64,000 nt of DNA from Bacteroidales bacterium (GTDB lineage Bacteria > Bacteroidota > Bacteroidia > Bacteroidales > Bacteroidaceae): positions 42,174 to 106,173 of the forward strand of contig SFFB01000010.1 in NCBI GenBank assembly GCA_004557035.1, written 5' to 3'. The position numbers were made by a program, and so were the translations under genes. Shown here piece after piece: positions 59,695-64,000 of this stretch; positions within the stretch are counted from its first letter, which is position 1; each line of letters starts with the position of its first letter. The notes beneath the pieces are model-generated. The model ran no database searches and had not been told where the DNA came from. It saw nothing but the letters and a program-made list of their open reading frames with translations.

Positions 59695-60435
59695 ATGACT
59701 GACACTCTCACCTGTGCCATTATCGATGACGAGCCTTTGGCCGTGAAGTTGCTGGAGTCGTATGTGAAAAAGACACCATTCCTCACCCTGCAAGCCAGTT
59801 GGAACAGCGGAACAGCTGCACTCTACAACTTGCAGAGCCATCCCGTCGACCTGCTTTTTCTCGACATTCAGATGCCCGAGCTCGACGGTCTCGATTTTGC
59901 CCGTCTGCTATCGCCCGGCACGAGCATTGTCTTCACCACAGCTTTCAGCCAATATGCCCTCGACAGCTATAAAGTCAATGCCGTGGACTATCTGCTCAAG
60001 CCCGTGAGCTATGCAGATTTTCTCAGTGCGGCGCAGAAAGTGCTCGACAAACGTACGGCTCGTGGCGAACAGTCTTCACAGCCTTTGACCGCCGATGACG
60101 ACAAAAACTCTTTTTTTGTCAAGAGCGACTATAAACTCGTGAGAGTCTATTTTGCTGATATTCTTTATATTGAGGGTCTGAAAGACTATGTCAAGATTTA
60201 TCTGGTCGACGGCAGCAAACCCTTGCTTTCGCTATCGTCGATGAAGGCCGTTGAAGATTTCTTGCCAGCCGACCGTTTTTTGCGCGTACACCGATCGTTT
60301 ATCGTCAACATGGCCCAAGTCAAGGTGATGGAGCGTGGGCAGATTGTGTTTGGCGAGCGGCGCATAACGGTGAGCGACAGCTATCGCGACCGTGTGCAAG
60401 CCTATGTGAGTGAACGCCTATTGTCGGGGAGATAA
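59695..60435 (+). CDS. LytTR-family response regulator
   Basis: A 246-residue regulator. The receiver domain (1-120) has acidic Asp11/Asp12, phospho-acceptor Asp57 (LLFLDIQMPELDG) and the conserved Lys in YLLKPVSYADF. The C-terminal LytTR DNA-binding domain (about 140-240) includes DILYIEGLKDYVKIYL and FLRVHRSFIVNM. Pair of the adjacent kinase, and likely regulator of the preceding efflux genes or of another locus. Confidence 0.94.
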   Translation: MTDTLTCAIIDDEPLAVKLLESYVKKTPFLTLQASWNSGTAALYNLQSHPVDLLFLDIQMPELDGLDFARLLSPGTSIVFTTAFSQYALDSYKVNAVDYLLKPVSYADFLSAAQKVLDKRTARGEQSSQPLTADDDKNSFFVKSDYKLVRVYFADILYIEGLKDYVKIYLVDGSKPLLSLSSMKAVEDFLPADRFLRVHRSFIVNMAQVKVMERGQIVFGERRITVSDSYRDRVQAYVSERLLSGR

Positions 60436-60458
60436 ATGGACGAAGATTTCAAAAGACT

Positions 60459-60493
60459 ATCGGCCCGCCAAGCACTATGCTCGGCGGGCCGAT
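60459..60493. terminator. Hairpin between convergent regulator and peptidase genes
   Basis: ATCGGCCCGCC pairs exactly with GGCGGGCCGAT around a 13-base loop, 24 bases after the regulator stop. The flanks are AT-rich but there is no pure T-run. Confidence 0.7.
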
Positions 60494-60540
60494 AATGTAT
60501 TGTATTATTGCTTATTGCTTATACGTTTTGATATAAGCCA

Positions 60541-62532
60541 TTACAATCCACGACCTTTCAAGAAGGCCGTATTGTCGGGCTTGCGGCCCATAAATTGCTC
60601 GAAGAGTACCATAGGTTCTTCAGAGCCGCCACGTTCGAGGAATGTGCGGCGGAAACGCATAGACAGGTCTTTGTTCCACACCGACTTGCCCTTTTCAAAG
60701 ACAGAGAAGGCATCTTTGTCGAGCACCTCGGCCCAGAGATAACCGTAGTAGCCGGCGCTATAGCCGCTGGCAAAGATGTGGTTGAAATAAGTGGAGCGGT
60801 AGCGCGGTGCAATCTCGGGAATGAGTCCCATAGCGTCGCACACCTTCTTTTCAAACTCGTCGATGTTGATGCCGTCAACGCTCTCCAGTTCGTGCCATTT
60901 CATGTCGAGAATAGAGGCGGCACAGAGTTCGGTCGTCATAAACCCTTGATTGAAGCAAGCTGCCTGTTCAATCTTTTTCACCAGCGAAGCCGGGATGGTC
61001 TGGCCTTTGTCATTCTTGGCATAGAGTTTAAGCAAGTCAGGCTGGAAGGCCCAGTTCTCATTGAATTGTGAGAACATTTCTACAAAGTCGCGCGTCACGC
61101 TGGTGCCACTCACAGAGGGGTAGTGACACTGCGAAAGCAGACCGTGAAGGGCGTGGCCAAACTCGTGGAAAAGAGTCTGCACTTCGTCAATGGTGAGATA
61201 TTCACCCACGTTGCCCGCATTCACAATGATGGGGCGCACCATCTTGCCGTCGGCATCGACGTACTGTTCGCGCACGTTGTTCATCCAAGCTCCGCCACGC
61301 TTGCTGTCGCGCGGATGGAAGTCGGTGGTGTAAATGCCCAGCAGGGAGCCATCAGCATCTATCACCTTATAAGTCTTCACCACAAGGTCATTATACGAAG
61401 GCACACCGGTCAATTCCTCCATCTTGATGCCGTAGAGCCGTTCGGCTGCGAGGAACATACCCTTTATCACGCGTTCGGTTTTGAAATAGGGCTTGATGAT
61501 TTCGTCGTCGAGGTCAAATTTGGCCTTACGCACTTTTTCAGAATAATACCACCAGTCCCACGGCTCAATCTTGCTTCCGGACGGCAAAAGACCTGCTTTC
61601 ACGTCAGCATCCATCAAGACCTGCATTTCTTTCACCTCACTGCGTGCTCTGACCACGGCCTTGTCCATAATGCCCTTCAGCATTTCGTCTACAGCCGCCG
61701 GCGTATGAGCCATTTTGGGTTCGAGGATATAGTCTGCCGGAGTCTTGTAGCCGAGAATGTTGGCCTTTTCAATTCTGAGTTTCATCACCTCAAGCACCAG
61801 AGCTTTGTTGTCGTGCTCGCCGCCGTTGGCGCAACGTGTCGTGTAGGACTTCCACATAGCCTCACGCTTGGCGCGGTCGGTCGTTGTGGCCATAGCTTGA
61901 GGATATTCAGAGATACCCACTCCAAAACGTGCTTTGAATGCATTGTTTTCGGCCAATATGTTGCTGCTGATTTGCTGTCCGAGCAGCGTGGTCTGCGTGT
62001 TGATTTCTTTGAGGCGGTCTTGCTTGTCGGCCGGCAGAGCGATGCCGTTTCTTTCAAAACTCTCAAAATGTTTTTTCAAGACCATTTGTTGTTCACGCGT
62101 GAGTGCTGACTGGTCTCCGTGGTAGAGTTGGGCAATGCGCTCGTAGAGTTTTTTGTTAAAGTTAATGGCAGCGCTATGTGCCGACATAAGAGGAATGGCT
62201 GCTCTCACCACCGAATCGAGCTCGTCTGTGCGGTCGGTCTCAGCCACGTTATACATCACGCCGCCCACTCGGCTGAGCAACTCTCCAGAGAGTTCGAGTG
62301 GAGCGATTGTGTTGTCGAATGTAGGTGTATCGTTGCTTTCAGCAATTTTACAAACCGTTTCCCATTGCTGTTTTATTCCCTCCTGTATGGCCGGAATATA
62401 GTGTTCACACTTGATTTGACTGAAAGGCGGAATGCCGTAGGGGGTGTTCCATTCCGCAAAAAACGGGTTAGTCTGGGCTGTGGCCACCACCCCTGTAGCC
62501 GCCACAGTAAGCATAGCAAATAATTTTTTCAT
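60541..62532 (-). CDS. Exported M3-family oligopeptidase (peptidyl-dipeptidase Dcp-like)
   Basis: A 663-residue zinc peptidase that likely trims short peptides in the periplasm. From ATG 62532 it has the signal peptide MKKLFAMLTVAATGVVATAQ. The M3 zinc motif is LFHEFGHALHGLLS (HEFGH near residue 459), with the third ligand Glu expected in the following helix. YRSTYFNHIFASGYSAGYYGYLWAEV and DKDAFSVFE near the C terminus are typical of Dcp-type enzymes. 19 upstream in-frame codons precede the true start and overlap the promoter leader. Confidence 0.9.
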   Translation of the reverse strand: MKKLFAMLTVAATGVVATAQTNPFFAEWNTPYGIPPFSQIKCEHYIPAIQEGIKQQWETVCKIAESNDTPTFDNTIAPLELSGELLSRVGGVMYNVAETDRTDELDSVVRAAIPLMSAHSAAINFNKKLYERIAQLYHGDQSALTREQQMVLKKHFESFERNGIALPADKQDRLKEINTQTTLLGQQISSNILAENNAFKARFGVGISEYPQAMATTTDRAKREAMWKSYTTRCANGGEHDNKALVLEVMKLRIEKANILGYKTPADYILEPKMAHTPAAVDEMLKGIMDKAVVRARSEVKEMQVLMDADVKAGLLPSGSKIEPWDWWYYSEKVRKAKFDLDDEIIKPYFKTERVIKGMFLAAERLYGIKMEELTGVPSYNDLVVKTYKVIDADGSLLGIYTTDFHPRDSKRGGAWMNNVREQYVDADGKMVRPIIVNAGNVGEYLTIDEVQTLFHEFGHALHGLLSQCHYPSVSGTSVTRDFVEMFSQFNENWAFQPDLLKLYAKNDKGQTIPASLVKKIEQAACFNQGFMTTELCAASILDMKWHELESVDGINIDEFEKKVCDAMGLIPEIAPRYRSTYFNHIFASGYSAGYYGYLWAEVLDKDAFSVFEKGKSVWNKDLSMRFRRTFLERGGSEEPMVLFEQFMGRKPDNTAFLKGRGL

Positions 62533-62575
62533 ATCGTGAATAATGTTTTGTCGCATAGAACTGTAGAAACGCAGA

Positions 62576-62606
62576 CAAAGATAGCTCAACGCGTGCGGTG
62601 GGCAAA
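62576..62606 (-). promoter_or_regulatory. Promoter of the M3 peptidase gene
   Basis: Minus strand TTTG (62603-62606), 19-base spacer, TATCTTTG (62576-62583), leader about 43 bases. Confidence 0.75.
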
Positions 62607-62697
62607 ATAATTGTATGGATAATTTGGGGGGCGGATGAGTGAGAGCGTTATATCTTCATTGATTTCATAGATTCAGGTTGGATTTCCCTTCTCTTTG

Positions 62698-63298
62698 TTA
62701 CTTGGCTATCCTTTCTGATGATATGAAGAAAACATCTTTAGAGATTGTATCATACGTCATTTTATAAGCATATGCATGCAAATATCCCATTCTTGGACGA
62801 AGGAACTTGATTTTTTCTTCATGAAGATATGCTTGATACTCTTTATCTGCCAATTCTGAAGCAAGGGTGTCAATTTCGCTTTTTGATAGATCTTTATTTT
62901 TTTCTTCTAAGACGCTGCTTGTGGGACAAAAGTATGTTCGCTTTCCTTGAATCAAGAGATGATTGCGTCTTTTTTTGATCTATAGTATTATACGTGATAA
63001 GGTTAGACCCTCCATCTTCACTTCCATTAATATAAGCGACATAGTATTCGTACGGAATACAAACATTGAGGTTCTTTATGCTGATTTCGCGAAGAATGGC
63101 TTTTTCTATATCAACAACATCATATAATTCTTCATCATTGAACATTCGTTCTAGTCTGTCAAACAATGAATTAAGATAGGTTATGGGATGATCCACTCTT
63201 TCAAGAGTATCATCTTCTCTCATGTTCAAGGTTATGATGTAATCATAAATTACACCATATTAACGAAGTTCATTCCAAGTATAATCTTTTGTTGCCAT
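62698..63298 (-). pseudogene. Decayed gene of unknown function
   Basis: Reading from ATG 63298 gives MATKDYTWNELR, then an in-frame TAA at 63260-63262 (CAA to TAA would explain it), then YGVIYDYIITLNMREDD and about 80 further residues. At the A7 run (plus-strand T7, 62970-62976) the frame breaks; with A6 it would continue as DQKRRNHLLIQGKRTYF to the stop at 62698. The rejoined product would be about 200 residues, charged, without membrane segments or motifs I recognise. AT-rich compared with the rest of the window. It follows the HD-domain pseudogene by about 30 bp, so the two were probably one operon. Confidence 0.6.
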
Positions 63299-63330
63299 TT
63301 CCTATATGATGTTCATAAAGATGTCTTATA

Positions 63331-63931
63331 TTAACAATCCTTGCCCTCTAATAAATTAGAAGCCAGGCCATCTGCCACCTGAATAAGTGTTAATAGCGGA
63401 CAAATTTGTTTTGCCGTGTTAAAATTTGATTTAGCTTCGACTGATTGGAAGGTTAAATCCCAAGCTTGCATATGCCAACGAATTGCAATTATTTCATTAT
63501 CTGTTAAGTCAAGACCTGAACGCAACAAAACAATGACCGATTTTTCACCATGACCAACTGGAAAATTTGAATAATCCACATCGTAACCAGGTACATCAGT
63601 CCACATCCCGTAAGCATTCTTTTGACGTTTTATCGCCTTCTTGTAAATATCTGCTTTACAGACATCATGTAATAACGTACTTATTATCACACTATCTTTG
63701 GTCAAGAGTTCTCTTAACGAGTCGTCAAGTTCAATCATTGATTCACGTACTTTTAAGGCAACATGACAAAGATTAAGGGATTGTAGTATTAAGCCATCTT
63801 CTTCATTGAGATGGAACTTGTACTTGCAGGAGCTTCAAAGAACCCAAGTTCTTGAAGATAACAATACAGTCTTCTATTCCAGCCCTCTTGGTAGAACGTA
63901 ATAATTCTATAAACTCTTCTTTATTTGTCAT
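63331..63931 (-). pseudogene. HD-domain phosphohydrolase, broken by two frameshifts
   Basis: ATG 63931 starts MTNKEEFIELLRSTKRAGIE; the frame is then lost at a GTTAT where GTTTAT would keep it (about 63860). It is lost again at AGTTCC where AGTTTCC would (about 63815). Repairing both gives CYLQELGFFEAPAST then FHLNEEDG and the intact remainder. The HD motif LLHDVCKADIYKK, GHGEKSVIVLL and IRWHMQAWDL are clear, typical of a metal-dependent HD hydrolase acting on nucleotides or phosphorylated substrates. An ATG at 63738 could give a 135-residue fragment that keeps the HD pair but lacks the N-terminal His region. Confidence 0.8.
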
Positions 63932-64000
63932 CGTCCTTAATCTTTATATCAACGATTTTCCCGTTTTTTAAATATAAAAACACATTGTCATCTTTACTTG
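63921..64000 (-). CDS. C-terminal end of an unknown gene (cut by window end)
   Basis: The last 25 codons, ending NGKIVDIKIKDDDK and TAA at 63921, overlap the ATG of the HD gene by 11 bases, suggesting translational coupling. Too short to identify; rich in Lys/Asp and AT-rich like its neighbours. Confidence 0.5.
   Translation of the reverse strand, partial: SKDDNVFLYLKNGKIVDIKIKDDDK

Noticed and set aside
1..64000. rRNA, tRNA, tmRNA or prophage genes
   Set aside because: No tRNA T-loop/acceptor pattern, no rRNA-like stretch and no phage structural, integrase or transposase motif could be found by eye.

Overview
The window looks like a chromosomal segment of a Bacteroidales bacterium, most likely a Prevotella-like or related gut/oral member. 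Three things support this. Promoters match the Bacteroidetes consensus TTTG-N19-20-TAnnTTTG (clear cases before purF, map, queD, fic and the M3 peptidase gene). Lineage-typical proteins are present: bifunctional Fkp, OxyR, a galM-permease-galK set, and secreted proteins ending in a YDL-GR type tail. Most operons lack strong Shine-Dalgarno sites. GC is moderately high over most of the window and drops sharply in the last ~1.4 kb. I see no rRNA, tRNA, CRISPR array, transposase or integrase.

Layout. 1-5.9 kb (minus): carB (cut by the window start), carA and a long purF-type gene form one operon. 5.9-8.4 kb (minus): MFS transporter and MscS channel. 9-11.5 kb (plus): map, tsaD, pncC. 11.6-16.5 kb (minus): acn-icd-gltA, the oxidative citrate-to-2-oxoglutarate branch. 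17-19.1 kb (minus): a fused menC-menE. 19.3-20.7 kb (plus): rmuC. 21-27.1 kb (plus): gltB and gltD; with acn-icd-gltA they link 2-oxoglutarate supply to glutamate synthesis. 27.7-30.4 kb (minus): secreted double-SGNH protein. 30.5-32.2 kb: divergent oxyR and a QueD-like gene. 32.5-35.7 kb (plus): gtrA and fkp. 36.1-43.2 kb (plus): a seven-gene run (5'-nucleotidase, aguA, aguB, fucP-like permease, yicC, gmk, nadD). 43.5-44.3 kb (minus): a Fic protein with its own promoter/operator, bracketed by direct repeats. 45.2-48.5 kb (plus): a large secreted protein interrupted at a G6 tract, then a 62-aa peptide. 49.4-53 kb (plus): galM, sugar permease, galK with an apparent 12-residue gap. 53.9-60.4 kb (plus): TolC-MacA-MacB type efflux system with a LytS/LytR-like two-component pair. 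60.5-62.5 kb (minus): secreted M3 peptidase. 62.7-64 kb (minus): AT-rich, decayed genes including an HD-domain phosphohydrolase.

The most unusual content is non-coding. Between about 25 and 54 kb lie four ~240-bp nested palindromic elements (hairpins within a larger palindrome, with compensatory changes). A second intergenic family built around TTATTCCCGT plus a GAGAGGCC-type hairpin has four copies (8.7, 16.7, 27.4, 48.7 kb). A ~92-bp repeat occurs twice in opposite orientation, flanking the secreted-protein and galactose loci. There are also direct repeats around fic, a tandem 70-bp duplication and an 8-bp microsatellite. None is associated with a recognisable transposase in the window. All functional names rest on motif recognition by eye; no database search was possible.
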